In this document: positions 25,087 through 40,100 of the stretch, in pieces
How the letters are laid out: each line of letters starts with the position of its first letter
How positions within the stretch are numbered: position 1 is the stretch's first letter
Source of the DNA: Fasciolopsis buskii
Taxonomy: Eukaryota > Platyhelminthes > Trematoda > Plagiorchiida > Fasciolidae
DNA: 64,000 nucleotides
Direction of reading: 5' to 3'
Assembly: GCA_008360955.1 (NCBI GenBank)
Contig: LUCM01004861.1
Coordinates: 125,179-189,178 of the forward strand
Translations under genes and position numbers: made by a program
The notes under the pieces: generated by a model
Told to the model about the DNA's origin: nothing
Seen by the model: the letters and a program-made list of their open reading frames with translations, nothing else
Database searches by the model: none

Positions 25087-27574
25087 ATAAATGACATTGT
25101 AACTGCTTTACCTATCCCAAGCGTCCTGTGCATTTGAGTGGTCATTAAAAGGAACCACCCGCACGAACTCTACCATTTCTGTGGTTGCCACGTGACATGA
25201 CAGTAACCGTTAGGGGGAAGGTTAATGGACTAGCTTATGACTTGTCGAACAATCTGTTACTCACGTGAGATGTTCGCGCGGTACAGTGCTCTCACACGGC
25301 GATTTGAATGTGGTAGATGATCTCGAGTGAGACGATGATTACCGGCGAGGTCAGTATGTGACACAACTTTGATAACCCGTATCTTTATCATAGACTGTTT
25401 GCTTGCACTCCCTAATACGAGCACGCGCATGTGAGATACCGTTTGAGAGCTGTTGCATCAACCGCTTTAAGTTGCGGGCCATTTTTCATCGCACACAGAT
25501 GCAGTTGACAGCGCCAATCCTATCCCAAACTTTCGAGGGTTAGAGCATGAGACCTCCGGGGTGTGGACGAAGTAGCACATCAACCAGACAATAATGACAG
25601 TAGATGATTCAGTCTATTTCTTGTTGCCATGCTGTTTGAAACCCCATCCTTTTTGACTTAACTATAAACCACTCTGTAATCATGTTTGAGTGGTTGGTTA
25701 TAACAACAAGCACAGTAATAAATTATATTCAGTTTGGTTTACATTCCTTCTCATGATGTCTTGTGGGAAGGAAAGCAGGCTTTGCTGAGGTGTGTTGGTG
25801 CTTTTGGTTTCGTGGTTAGCGGTTGGACTGAGCAGTTAAAGGAATGTTATCAGATTGAGGGAAAGACACACGAAAAAAAAGAGAAATACACGAACCGCCG
25901 ACCAAAACTTTTCATTGACGTCTACTTCAACGAAGCATTACGGAATACTGGTGGTTCTGTGTGACCTTAGCCCTGGATGATGCCAAGCTTGGTCTGTTGT
26001 CGCACATACAACTTTAGGGCATTCGAGACAACGTCGGTTTCTTTGTAAATTTTCCGCGGCAAATTATTGATTTAACTTGGGTTATTTCTTGCTGTGGAAC
26101 TAGTCGTTGTAACTTTAGTCGAATGATGCAAAAAAATGAGATCACCGTCCCTGAACAAGCACCTCAGTTTATGTAGTACTAATCGAACATTTATGAGGGT
26201 GATTAATTGCATGCATTGTGTGTAAAAAACCAGAGTGTATCATACAAGCGACACAGTTTTGATCAAGCACCATACATCCTCGTCGTCATCCTCTTGTCAG
26301 CTAATTATATAGACCTGTTTTGGATTCAATAAATGAAATCTGTACCATGAAGTGTACCAAACCAGTTATATGATTCAACACGAAATATCGTATTTTATGT
26401 GTACCATTCTGTTTCCTGTTGTCTCATTATCAGTAAAAGTTACCATTTCCTTCTGATTTGTAATATTCTTGAAGACAAATGGGGCTAATTGGCACTTCAC
26501 AATGACGAAGCAAACTACGTTTCAGATTAATGATTCATAATCACAAAAAGTGGTTTCTCTGGCATTGTTTTAACCCGCACTATTTTGAGTTCGAAGACCT
26601 TCAGCATCACTGGCCTTCAGAAACTAAAATCGATCGGAATTTGAAAATCGTTGTTAATGCTTCAAGAGAAGAAGTGGATAAACGAAGCAAAAATTTATGC
26701 AATACAAAATTAATTATGTGCTTGATTGATGCTATATTGGTTGATCGATTCCCTTCGAATTACACCCTGCACTTGCAGAACCCAAGTTATCCAATCATTC
26801 TTACACTCATGATGTCGCATTCTTATCAGAACCCCTTAGTGTTACTTGTTCACTACATCCAGGTTTTGAAACCGCTTCAGTCACCTGGTAGATGTGTACC
26901 AATAAATCACTAAAAATCTTAGTTGTATTTGCATAAAAGTTAAAGGTGAATTAAACCAGAATTGTTGTGTCGGAAGTGACGCTGTTCTTTTCCTACATTG
27001 GTTGCTGAGTACCAGAGCCTGATAGGATTGCCGGCGATTTCTAGATGGTCATACATTGCAGGAAATTTGCCTATTGAATGGATAGAAACGATGAGATAAT
27101 GAGTCATCGTACAAAAGTGGCATTAAATCCCAGAAAACCTTGTTGTCTTCTGATTGTAGTCGAAACCATTAATGAAGGGAGACGAAACACCCTTTATTAC
27201 TATTTGACCATTAAGCAATAATTTTTAGCACCGATTCTAACAGTTAGAAAGAGAATGTTGAGGAAAGTTGTTTTATTTAATGCATGATGCAAGAATCTGG
27301 TAGAAAGAGCATGCTCCCTAGTCATCTGGACCCACTACAAGCAGCGGAGCCGATAACCAAGAACGTGAGACTTGGAGCGTCACAGAATCACACACGGCCC
27401 CTAAAAGTCAGGTGTGTTAATGAGTCGGGTGCCAGCACATCGTCGTTTACTACCAGCCAAGGTCGTTTTCAACTTCTGATATTCTTGTCGGTGTGCCATA
27501 AGAAATGTACTCAGGTTAATGAAGTATACGGCGAAGAGATCTCCTTTAGTCACTCTTATGCTACTGACTTTCGC

Positions 27575-27585
27575 CCTCTCTCTCT

Positions 27586-27627
<42 letters not shown>
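27575..27627. repeat. (CT)n followed by (TA)n microsatellite
   Basis: A short CT run (about 27575-27586) leads into about 39 bases of uninterrupted TA (27589-27627). Open frames across it encode only Tyr-Ile repeats and are not genes. Confidence 0.95.
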
Positions 27628-27631
<4 letters not shown>

Positions 27632-30600
27632 CAGGAATGGTGGCACATGAAATTTCTGTGCAATTTCTGAAAGGGGTGCACAATCATTCCGTTCCGTTAC
27701 GAGATGTGGTCAAATCATGCAAATGGATCTTGCTAGGAAACAAATGATAATGAATTCCTAGCACTGACTCGCTCCGTGAAATCTTACTCAGACTTTATAA
27801 AAAAATCATTTGCTTGTACTGGTTAATGAACCAAAAAGGGAATTAGCTGGTGTGGGTAGACCGACTGGTTGGTCCAGGGCCTTCATACAGAACTGTGTGT
27901 AGAACAGGTACAAACGACGGTCCACATGCATGACAACCAGACAAACAGCATGATAAAACCAGATGCCGTTTAAAATTGAAGGCGTCTCATTGATAAATCT
28001 CTGTCACAATTCTTGGTAGTTTTCGGTTCACCGATATCTCTTTCGTTTGTCGCCTAACAGTGCTCCGCAAAGCATCCCAAGAGCGAGATAAAAGCAGTCC
28101 CGATTCCCTTCTTCTCTCTCTCACACGAACACAGGTACACTTAGACTCACACACCGGAGCACACGCACATCCTTCTGCACATTCGCATTTTTACTCATCA
28201 AATAATTGAAACACTTTGCAACGGAAGTGCTGCTTAATAAGTGTTGCAATTTCCCACTTACACAAACACACACAGTCACGGACACATAGGTGCGCAAAAA
28301 GTGAACGCAAATATCATAGTGCCTAATGCGTTTGTTTCCTTCACAGAATTCCCTCTTCGATTCGTACTGTGCTACTTAATACAGCTAAGGCTTCTACACA
28401 ACCGACACGCACTTTTTTCTTGTGACCAACCCACACGCGCAAGCAAGTCTGCATTTAGTTGCTAATTCAAAAGTTTCCCCACCCATATAGGTGCGGTGCA
28501 TAAGTGGGAACGACTATCCTGTGAACAAACAGGTTATCTGCGCAAGAGAAACCGAAGGATATCCATGGGCATATCGTGTGTTGAACGAGACTGGCTATTT
28601 TTGAGGTCCACAGACTGCCTGGTTCCGGTCGGTCAACATTTAGGGCGTTGACCATGCTACTACCAATTGGAGCATCAATGCGGAGATTTATCTGGATTCT
28701 TACCTGTTCCCCTCCTTCCCTTATATCGCCTCAACTTATCCATCTGCCCACTCCAAACTTGGACCATAACGTGCCGTGCGCTAGTATTCACGTGTTCCGG
28801 CCAAAAGTGCACTGTTGCAGCGATAATAGCGTTTGGAAAAATTTTTGGCCAGGCTGTTGAATATACGGGGCTGAGATGTACGGTTAAGAGCATACATTCA
28901 ACTAACCTACATCTCAGATCTACCTGTTCCGGTACGCACCCAACCCGCAAACAGTTTGTTTTTTTGGTTATCCTGGACTTGGAAATTAATCCCGAGGTAT
29001 CGACTGTCCCACCCGCCCAAAACGATGGGCGAAAGCAAGCGCAGCAACACAGACGTGGTGAGAGAACTGTGTAAATTTCCAACTTGTGTTCCCTTCCCGC
29101 CCATCGGATAAATTTCTAACTGATATCATTTACCACGTTGTACACGATGATGCTGTTGTTGATGACGATAATGATGACGAGGTGAACGCCGTGAACGGCT
29201 GTATCAGCAGGCAAGTTGTGCTCTGTAAAACTCTTGTCCCACTGGCGACCGTATGCGATCGAACGGGAACGGGTGCAGAATTCGGATTGACATTTACTTC
29301 CGTCGTTTAGTTCCTCAGTTTACCGCTTAGTTCTTCTACAGCATAAGGACAGGTATGTGGGCACATGGGGGACTAGGGTGGTGTCAGTAATGCTGGTGGT
29401 GGTGGGACATTCCGCTCTACTCTGCTTGCCCATACAAAGTAAATGGAGAGGTACTGCGTTAGTATGGTACTAATTTCCCTTAGAATGAGTGTCAAAAGCT
29501 CACCCACTCAACCATGTTAACAAGGCGTATTGACTCAGATGGTGAGATCGTGAAAGTTCAAACTTTGGAGATAGAGGGAAAATCCTATGAAAACCATTTC
29601 GACAATCCCTTCCGTTTTCCTTTGCTTTTTGCTTACATTGACCACCTTGCACGTCGCCAGCATTTCAGCCCCCTCGTCGGTGGCCTTGGCTTGAGTACTT
29701 CAAATTGACTTGGACTATCCACCCTACGGCTGATTAGGCAAGCTGACCACGACAAGCACGTTGACAGGGTCAGACTCCAGTGTTCCACTGTATCTCATTA
29801 TGCACGCAATATGTTGCCCGCACCGGGGAGAAAGTCTGGAGATAGACCTTTGCATACAGTGAACAATAAGAGTGTGCAGTGCAACCAAGAAGCGGGTTCA
29901 TCTGCAGAAGAGACTGTACTCAGTTAAATATTAGAGAATATTTGTTTCGTTAGTTTGTTAAGGTGACCTCAATAAAAGAGAATCCAAGCAACGGGTAATT
30001 ATTTATTCCCTGTGTCCGACGGTGTTTGCCTAGATGAGTCAGAGAAAATTCGTTTCTTCACAAATTTCGCATTCATGTCTGTGGTGATTGCCCAATTTTT
30101 TGGAAACAGTTCACCCGCATCAGACCGCAATAGAACAGTTCTCGGTTTTGAAATGGAGAGAATTTTTATTCAATCATGTAGTATGAAGCGAAAACGCCTG
30201 TGTGAGCTGCTCCTCTCGGTCCATGGGTTATCATCTATCGGTGTCTTAGATGTCACAAAAATGTTAATCTTTCTGCATGTGTAAGTTTTTTGTCATTTCC
30301 GCTAAAACATCCACTTGATTTCATGCGCACGATTTACGTAAATTTTTTGTCTGGAAACTGTGTAGGAGAATCTCGCGGGTTAATTTTTCTCTTTAGAATG
30401 TAAGCTTATTAAATATCGCCTAGCAGTTTGGATTGAAATTTACTTTACTATACCCTCAATGAATCAACTCCGAAAAGCAAGGCGACTATTCTGACAAAAG
30501 GCGAGTGCTGTGCCGTTGAAAAGCAAAATCTATCTACTCTTGATGTAAACACCAGATTACGCGATTATTCTGAGCGGTAGTTTCGATTTCCAAACTTGAT

Positions 30601-33600
30601 CTATAAGTTAATTGAATAGCACCCCGGAAGGAGATTGGCGCCCATGAAATTCATCACGTGTGTTGTTAGTCTGACAAAACTAGCTGAAAAACACTTCTTT
30701 GAAGAGCAGTTTATATTAGAGTATCCCCAGTTCAGTCCAGATCCATCAAAATAGTGAAGCACTTAATAACTTTTAATGACTAATTTAAAAATATTAGGTA
30801 ATTAGTGCAGAATTATTCAATTGTGTTTACTCTATCGAGGTGAGCTACAAAGCGTCCAGGTGCTTTTTAAACACTTGTAACGTTTATCTGCTAGTGGAAA
30901 GGTCACATTTCAGCAAATAAAATGAATAATTACTATCTGAAATGAGATTTGAATTAAGTACCGATTAAAAGAAATCCGTCGCAAACAACGAGGTCTCCAA
31001 GAATTCCTCAACTGGCCACATCACCCTTAACCAGTTTACAAAGTGTATGAGATGAACCGTGTTAAAGGTCTGTCCCAATAAATCTAGCTCAAAGACTCAA
31101 CTGTCTTTTGACTGTCATTTTACAAATACTAATGCATAGTTTACATAGTTTTTCTGACGAAAACTCGTAAAAGCAACACGGGGCCCGTTGATGTTAATCC
31201 GAGATAGTCAATACTTGAGTCGCAGGCTCTAGTCCCCATTGATGGCACTAGTACATTTGTCTTCTTCATTCCAAAAGGCTATGCAGGTCTTTCGCACAGC
31301 TCTTGGTTTTTGATTAAGAGCTGCTCAGGACCTGATCAGGGCCTCCCAGTTATTAGAGTGAAAATTATCATACATACCGAAAAGAATGGATGAATAAATT
31401 TAATCCAAAATTGGCTGCAGCCCTATACTGGCTGCTTTTAATTTTACTTTAACATAAATATGACCAATAAAAAGGTTAGCGGGTTCGATGGAACATTGCC
31501 AACCGTAGACTGCGACTGAATTCCAAGTTCTTGCAGAGTGTCATCCAAGTCTGCCGAGTGCAGACTGATAGCAGATAGAAGCGTTCTTATCTTCGCCGAC
31601 GCCAGTGTTGTCCCGCTTCAACCGACCACCAGCACCGTAGCATCAATGGAAACAGGGCTTGGTGTAATGTTTTTTCGGGATGACTCTGTATCTCTAAGAC
31701 AAATCTGTGCACAGACTGCAAATGAACTAAGATAATATCGGATCGAGAAAGCCGCTTTTTCTCTGACTATCCACAGACTATTCCAGCAAGGAACATTCAT
31801 GAGCCGTGATTCGCGGACTTGAAACTTACTTGAAATTTTACTCGGCTTACTCGTGCATCTAACTCAATGTAGTCCGAAATTGGGAACATGTACCACAACA
31901 CTGTTTTATCTTTCTTTTCTTGTTTCACTTTGGCCGAGGTGACAAGAATGATCCTATCTGGGTTGGGGGCAACGTAATCGATATAACCGTCATGTCGATT
32001 GGGAAATGAGTAGCGAGTGTTGAATAGAAATTCTCTGTTCTAACTTAGCCTTGCTTCCAACGACACTTATGGGCAAATTTTTGCCTGTTGTTCGCAATGC
32101 CATTGATAATGGTCTCCTATTCGCCTTGGCCACTCAGAATTCCGGCTCCTTTTGACATGGTCTCATTAAGCCGCAAACTAGACTGACATTGGTCTACTCA
32201 GTCGCATGTTGACCTATTCGCATTGCTGTGGGTGACTTTCGGTTTGTCACGTTCACTTGAGATTCATAACAGTGGTAGATGATGGTGTTGAAATGAATTG
32301 ATCTTAATCAATTTTGACCCGTTGGGCGGAAAAATGCTGAGGTTTATTAAAATCAATGGAATTTTCATGATTGATTTACTCAGAATTGCACTGCACGCGT
32401 CTTCCAACAACTAGCCTAGTGTTGGTAAAATGTAGTGTAAAGTAAAACAACCCACTGAGGCTTAAATATCCACGGCAGAAACTGGCTGCAAAACTGACTC
32501 CGTAATATTGAAGAAAACACTGGGAGATGAATGTTCCGGACAGAGTATAAAATGCCTAGCAATGTCTGAAGGCTTTCGTTTGAAAACATTTCCCCGGCTG
32601 ATTTGTACTGCTGAAATCGCACTATTCAAAAAAATAACGAGTTCAGAAAGCATTTGGAATATTAAAAAATGTTTTTCCGTCACACATTTTCAGGACGCAT
32701 TTACGGGCCCGAATGACCTTAAAATTCCAGGTTTTACCCTTAAACTGGGGTTATTTACAACCCAGTAGCCTTGGAAACGTCACATGTATTGCTTTCCAAT
32801 ATCACGGAAATGAGTCTACGACTACTCAGACGAATTTGAATGTCCGACAAGTCCAATACTATGTGCTACACTTTGTTTATTATCTGTTTTATGACTGTAA
32901 ACCAAATAAACTTTCCACTGGGCAGCTGTCACTGAAAGTAAATGTAAGACTTAAAACCGCATTTACTGCTGTACTAAGAAAGTAAGGCCATGGACACTGG
33001 TTTTCAGCCGCGGTATTTCGCTGTTTTGATTAAAACCAAAAAGGGGAAAATAGACTTTCTACAGAACGAATTATCTTATCTACTCCTGGTGATCGTTTGA
33101 GTTGGTCCTTTGGTGCTTATGGGATATACCCTCAATCCGAAAAGCCAGTGATGACAGACTACTCTTTTCCGGTTCCCGGGCATTCCATTATTTAGAGACC
33201 ATTGGAATCTTGTTTGCCCTACTTCATTCGGTAAACAAGCTTCCGTTTTCAGCGCAATTGAAGGTTAGACCGTTGAAATTATTTTAAGTAGCCTTTTCAC
33301 TAGGCTATCACGCAATCTTCGAACAAAACACATATTGCTGGTCTTTCCTACCGATAAGATCGAAGCTAAAAGTACTGCGAGGAAACAAGTCCCTGAATTT
33401 TCCTTACCAAACCGACATGTATTCCAAATTACTTGTTAAAACAAACTGACAAAACTACATAGAAATTAAACACATACCTAGCTAGTTACTACTGATTTCT
33501 TATGCTTCATGAGTAATTATCTTGTTTTGCGGCTATAGTGTGAATGCCTATTTTCAAGAAAGCTTGTTTTTGGTACATTCCAGGCCTTATTCAAATATTT

Positions 33601-36600
33601 GTAATTCAACTATAATAGGAAATTGATTCTTAACAGAAGTACAGTTCATGTATAAGAAATTGCGAATAATTCCTTGAATGAAAGCCATAGGACAAGATGG
33701 CAACAGCAACACCAATAACGCAGACAACAGGGACACCACAGAGTTTTGACGTGACAAAATCGGGAGGATTTCATTGTGGTCTTCACCACTAAATTCCGGA
33801 ATTATATCAGAACTTCCCAGGCCTCTCATCGAGCTGGCTCACTGAGATTTCGTTCTCACCCTTCTGAAATGTAAATCATCTTAGATCTCCGTATTTGTGC
33901 ATCATTGCTGCAAGTTGCATGAAGTGGTTGTACGTCATCCCACATTCCGCCAGTAGATACAAAGAAGCCACAAGTTTAAAAAAGGGGCATTTTCTGCACA
34001 AAGTCGAAAAGTATGGACATACAGTCGAATTATTCTGACTTCGAGTCGGGGACGGGATAGTTTTGGAGATTTATAACAAGTCACTGAAGTGGAAAATTTG
34101 GATGGTTATTCGAACTTAAAGAAAGATGATGGCAAAGCTCAGGGAAAGAAGAAACACCTGGCACAAGATAACTTCCGACGGAATGCCGTCGCCCCCTTTC
34201 AGTCTACCTTACCTATACGGTGAGGCTCTCAGGTTAGATTTCACTCAGTAAAAATGGCTAAACTGATTCGGGTAAGCTTTTTCAATTTTTGAATACATTC
34301 TCAGCTGACTACTAGCAGATTTATAGGCTTGCCGCACACTCAGCAGTCCGTGCTTACTACAATCAAGCCTGTCAGTGATGGCGACTATACGGTATTATTT
34401 ACCGAATTCGGTTATGGAAAAACGGTGTTGATTACTTGCCCAGCATTCTCTTTCACTCTCTCTCTCTCTCGTTCCGTAGGTGTTCGGCTAGTCAAATGAG
34501 ACTTAGCCGATCAATAGGTTTTGTAAGACAAATTAGTCCGTAATCAAGTTATTAGGCGAATAAAGGCGAATTGATTTATCTGAACTAAGTAGGTTTCTCT
34601 ATTCTCCTTCTTACCGAGTGTCGATTCACTGAGAACACACCCCTATAACGCATTTTCACTCCTATCCTGCGTCATCGCAATTCAGCACCGTTTCAATAGT
34701 TATCCGAAAAACTGTAAACTACAATGATTCATTGTCTACTAACTTAATCAACTGGAAGTGAATGCGCAACTCATACTTCTCAGTTGCAGAAAAGAGGTTC
34801 ATTATAGGTAACTGAGAAGCTGACAGTGAGTTTTGTTGAAATTCCATAGAATTCGGTGGCTGAGAACTCCCCCAAAGTAAAAATACAAGTTGCTTCCTGT
34901 AGATAGTCTTTTATCCATTGTCTGATAAATAATACATGCTATGCAAAATGACGATCAATGACTTACTGTCAATCGGCTCGAAATGGGATACACAATTCGG
35001 ACAAACCATTGACAGTCGAACATCTTACCTGTTAGCTTGATTAGTCCCAACAAAAATTAAACATCTCTTCAATGGCTCGTGGTTTCTTAATGATGGCTTG
35101 AGCGCTGACATGGCATAGTGACTATTTCCTTGCGCAAATAACAATTTGCTTTTAATGGAATGCGCTTTCCGCTCTTCTCGAGTATCACGTATTTTTTTGA
35201 TAGGTGAACTTTTTATACACTCGCGCAAGTGTGCATGTACCTGTTTAGGTCAACATTTCACAATTGTACACAGTCATTTCACGATCTAGACTTAAAATGT
35301 TGCTTCGTATCTTTCCTATTGCTGAATCATTCGGATGTTTAAGGCGAAATTTTGCTCTTCGAATAAAGCGATGAAATTAGCACATATAAACAATGAAAAA
35401 TTGATTATTTCGGAAACCATACTTTGACAACTTCGCTCATTCGCTTAAGGCCAATCTATTTGACTAGACAGCTCCATTTAGTTTGCAAAAATGGAGTATT
35501 CGGCGATTCAGTTCGTTAAGGTGATTCATCAGACAGTTGGTTAATAACTGTTCAACTGAAATTTAGAACACTGATTTGTTTGGGAATAAGCCTTGCTTGT
35601 TTTGTCACACTAATTAAGGAATTGTTAGATCAGGTTCCACGACAGTCTATTTTATTTTCCTCTCTGTCGGCTGACTGAGACATCGAACCAACTTGTCTCA
35701 TACCTGATTAATTCAGAGTTCCTTCTGGAGAGAAATTTAATTTCTCAAATTGACAGACCTGATGTAGTCCGGAGTGGATCGATGACGTGTTGTATCATGT
35801 ACTGTGCAATGCATAGAAGACGTTTACCAAAATTGGGGAATTTTAATTGTAAGTTATGGTGAACCGACGTTTCGATGGCCAATGTCAGCCTTACCAAGGC
35901 TGGGTTGAAATTTGCATGTTAGTTTCTTTTATAGAATGGAGTTTTCCAGTCACGAAATCGCTGGGAATAATTTATGATAAGAAGCAGATAACTTTTCTTA
36001 ACACTTTAGCTGGTCCTGTGAAGAACCATGACAAGTACGCAAACGGCATTGACGGTCGTTGGGATTTGGAAACAACTAATGCTAATTTTAGTACTAATGA
36101 GTAGCACAATGAGGTTCAAAAATTAGCTGTGATACCCGTCCTCTTCTCGGGGTACTGGTTATCCTAGGGCAATGCTCACTTCAGCTTAGCATATCCTGTA
36201 ACGAAGACGGTCAGCGAATAGGCAAGCCGCAACTAACATAACCGAGAAAGCCTTTCTGAGTGCGAGCATGTAGCAGGACCATTTTTCGTAGACGAATCAG
36301 CTTATCTTAACGAGATGGTGAGCTCAGAGGGCAACCAACTGAGTATATTGATACTTGATGTATCGTCCAGAAAACTGTCATATTCAGTGGATGTCGATTA
36401 ATAAACACTTTGCTGAGACATAAAATCGGCACTGATGGCGGGCAGAATTTCCGTAGACCGACAGAAGTCAGAAACAAAGCCGTACAATATCGGGAATAGG
36501 AAACCAACCGAATGAACGAGCATTTTATTGCAGCATAAAGCCTGTGCAAGAGTAGCGTTCAGGTCACGGCAACTAAACCAGTCAAGTAATACATTTACTG

Positions 36601-36964
36601 AGAAACGTGAGCAGAAAATAAGAGTGGGGAGCAGAAAATGGGATTTGATTTCGAGGTACTTCGCGAGTATTTCTTTGCGGACAGCATGTTTGGTCACTAC
36701 AATGCACCCAATTTCAGCACAGGCTAAACTATACACAAAAGCGAACCAGTAAATCTAACGGTGATGAAGTATTGGATTTTTTCAGACAGATTTTGGAACT
36801 CCAGTGATATGCTAAGGAAGGTTTGAAGCTGAAATGAATTGTCCGAGTATATCTTAGGCACAAATGAATTACCATATGCGTGTAAATAGATAAATTTCAG
36901 CAGAATCTGCTCTCATTTTTAATTCCCCTTTTTGATAACAGCAACGCACTTCATTTCTCAGGAG
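27628..36964. other. No gene recognised (27.6-37 kb)
   Basis: The region holds CA-rich stretches (about 28110-28290), a GAT/GAC-rich tract (29145-29185), and the interval 28667-29082, where both strands stay open for about 135 codons. That interval is GC-richer than its surroundings and might be an old exon or repeat, but neither translation matches a family I know. The rest is AT-rich with short open frames only. Confidence 0.4.
34456..34470. repeat. Short (CT)n repeat
   Basis: Fifteen bases of pure CT. Nothing else is notable nearby. Confidence 0.8.
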
Positions 36965-37115
36965 TGGGGCCGTGGCCAGCTAGTGGCTGCCGAATAAAGA
37001 AGTTGGTGCGCAGCGAAGGATTCGACCCGATGCTCTCCACGTCAAAACACCACGACCTAATCCGATGGGTTGCCTGGCTAATCGCCTACTGTGGCTTGCA
37101 TTATTAAAAAAATGT
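36965..37115 (+). repeat. tRNA-derived SINE-like segment with A-rich tail
   Basis: TGGCCAGCTAGTGG (36973-36986) resembles an A box and GGATTCGACCC (37018-37028) a B box, about 45 bases apart. The segment is GC-richer than its flanks and runs into an A-rich end (TTAAAAAAATG, about 37105-37115). That is the layout of a tRNA-derived SINE. No flanking target duplication was found by eye. Confidence 0.4.
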
Positions 37116-40100
37116 ATTATCAGAGAACTTGACAGCTATTCGACTTTCCGCTTATCATGGGTTACTTTTAGACCGTGGCTTATAGATTAGTTTTGATCTC
37201 TTCGTATCTTCGCGCAGTTTTCCTGGATTCGTTGGTACACTCGCTGTTTATATTTTCCGGCAAACATTTCTGCAGGGCTTACGGGTATCCAGGAGAAAAG
37301 TGCAAGTAGGAAATAATGAAATCTTCCTTTATCTAAATAAGTTGAGATAGATGGTACCACTTCAGGTCGACAATTCAAGAGAAGATATTCATTCTAGACA
37401 AACGTATTGGGTGAACAGTTTGAACATTACTAACTTTTTTGTGAACAGTGCCTGCGGAGGAAAAAAAACAGCCTAGACACGGGGTTACAAAAAATCGACC
37501 GTGATGAACTTGCTTAACTGACCTTGCTGAGACAACCAAGCCTTCCATTAGACTGTATGCATCCACGATTTTGTACATCAGGCATAAATAAGTTGAGCAG
37601 TTTCTTGCTTCAGAATTTTAATATCTATCCAAAAAATGAAAGATTTTGAAACCAAATTCCAAGATCAGGGAGACCGAATTCACAAACACTTGGTCAATCT
37701 GAATCCAAAGCATTGTGTATCGTAATCAACAAAGTTCAGATCTAGGGCTATCTACGTTTTTTCATTGTACATGTGCTTCCTCAGGCAGCTTGGATTTTTC
37801 TTGGTTCAATGCAAATAAAGTGGTGCATGCACTACCCTTGCAGGAAATTCCGTAATTTGTTTGCTGTATATGATGATTAGGTCATTGTAGTCGAGATGGC
37901 TGTGGTAAGACAGCCAGTCAGTCAATATCAAATAACTTTTTTAATTGACTTCTTCCGGTATCTGGTCATCGACCGACTATTTTGCAGTCTCGTTCCATCG
38001 GTTGCTGCGGATTTATCCCAGAGAAGGTTTTTCTTTCCCAAGGATTTATTAGAAATGATTTATTGATTGATTCTTTTAATGAGGTTTGCTACTGGCATTT
38101 AATTTTGTTTAGTAAAGTTGTAACTCGTTGATGTTCCGATGTTCAGTACATAACGAGTTGATTTTCCGGGACCAGAACATCAACTGCAATCCCTATATTT
38201 CATTAAGTTCTTGTGCCAGCTCTGTAAAATGCATGTCGACCATCGTCCCACGCTATTGCTGCTCATCTTTACCTTGGAATTGTCGGACATCGGCTGAGAA
38301 GGGATAAAGAACGGGAATAAATTTGGAGCTCGAAATCATTGAAAAAAGTGCGAACTCGATGACAATGGCCTTAAGTGCTTGATTGCGTAATTCAATACAT
38401 CCAATCGGCATTTTTGTAGATGCCTAACTGTGCACATACTGCACTTCTTTTGGAACTGGATGTCCCCCACCCTAATGACTTGGGACAAACTTATTCACAT
38501 GCCAAGCACAGGGCATTTTTATGGTATATTCATGGATTTACGTGGCCAACTTCACTGATACCATGTCTGAGGATACAGTGAAAGTCCATCTCGAACTAAC
38601 TGGACAATTCCCCATTGAGAAAAACATGGCAAAACTTCATGAAGTCAGCTTCAGTGGAGCAAAGAATGCTCCTGTTATCCCATCCTTGACTGCATCACAG
38701 GAACAAATTATTAGTGCAAACGATTCCGTTCACTGACTTCCATTTCATTACCTTATATCCTTAGTGGACGATTCGCTTGAACAAGTGATTCACATGATTC
38801 AGACTTCTAGTTGTCCTGTGGTAACTCTTCGATTTCCTCGTAGTTGATTCACCATCTCAAATGCAGTCTCGATCATGTCATTAGAATTTTGGATTATCAT
38901 CTCCATGTGGACAGTATATCGTCAGCTGTTCCGACTCTCGAAACCTATTCACGACAGGAATCTCCAGCACAACAATGAAGTCACTTTATCGGCATTTCCT
39001 AATCCTGTGGTAGAATTTTAAACCAGACACGTCCCAGTTGATAGGTTTCCTAGTAAACAAACCCCATTAGCTGATTGTTGATTTTAATTTGGATACGAAA
39101 TTAGCGATCTGAACCAACCCCACACAGTACACTCCAAGTGCTTGAACGAGTGTCGGGGCGCCCACCCGGCAACCTAGTCTATTTGTTCAGCATTTGAGTA
39201 GGATGAATTGTTCGCTTCGCCGAAGAACCGGTTCAAATCGCAATCAATAGCTCACATAATATTAAGATTCACGAAAATTGGGGACAGGTTTCTGCTGACT
39301 TTCGCAATTACGTTTTTTTCTTTATTTGACAACAAAATGGCGGCAGAGTACTCATGTAAGATCAATAAATGAATGCGAAATAGAGGGGTTCCGTGGAATT
39401 TCAACAATATACCACTGGCATGGGGAGTTGAATATTCTAGTAATTTAATTTTTCTTGATTTCATGAACATCCGTCAGTTTGGCTTCTACGATGATGATTG
39501 GTTGTCGCGTGATTTGAGTCTGACCTACTCGCTTGAGACAGACCTACCAAAAGTCACCGCTAGCAAACTGTTGCAATTCGTATGAACAAATTTAACAGAG
39601 GGAAAGTGAAGTTAGATGAGCAAACTGCTGATGAGGAGGGAAACCAATGATAAATAGAGTGGCTTAGTCCCACTAGCCTTATCGTGGTTATCAGTACTTA
39701 AATTTCGCACAAAAAGCGGGCATTTTGTCAGGGCTAATGATACTCAGCGCATTCATTGATAAAAACCCCATTACTTATCTTTTGGTCTACGAGATTTTGC
39801 CAAAGGCTGCATAGATCCAAATGCGAAGTTATGGTCGACTTCTGAGGAGCCTGGACTGCATATATGGACCTAGCTCATGCTTCAATACCGCAACTGTTCT
39901 TCCCGATGAGCTTCAAAGCCACTCCGAAAAGTTGTCGGCGCATTTTACGAAGCTTGCAAGTCACAATGCACAATGGTTCTGCTTTCATCGGCATCCGTTC
40001 TGGAGGACACCTTCTCAGCTTTAAGTTTTAGAACTCAGCTTGCCATAAATTTCTTGAAACTTAAACTGAAATACCGGTCGAATAGTAGGTGAATACCTAT

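Larger units (their letters stand above)
22894..27574. other. No gene recognised (22.9-27.6 kb)
   Basis: AT-rich sequence. Besides the weak candidates listed separately, the open frames (for example 26530-26913, +, 127 codons) lack motifs. Around 23600-23760 a moderately GC-richer stretch ends in a tRNA B-box-like word (GGATTCGGGTCC, about 23729), so it may be an old repeat. Confidence 0.4.

Noticed and set aside
27284..27670. A 128-codon frame spanning the TA microsatellite
   Set aside because: The tail is a Tyr-Ile repeat from (TA)n and the rest has no motif.
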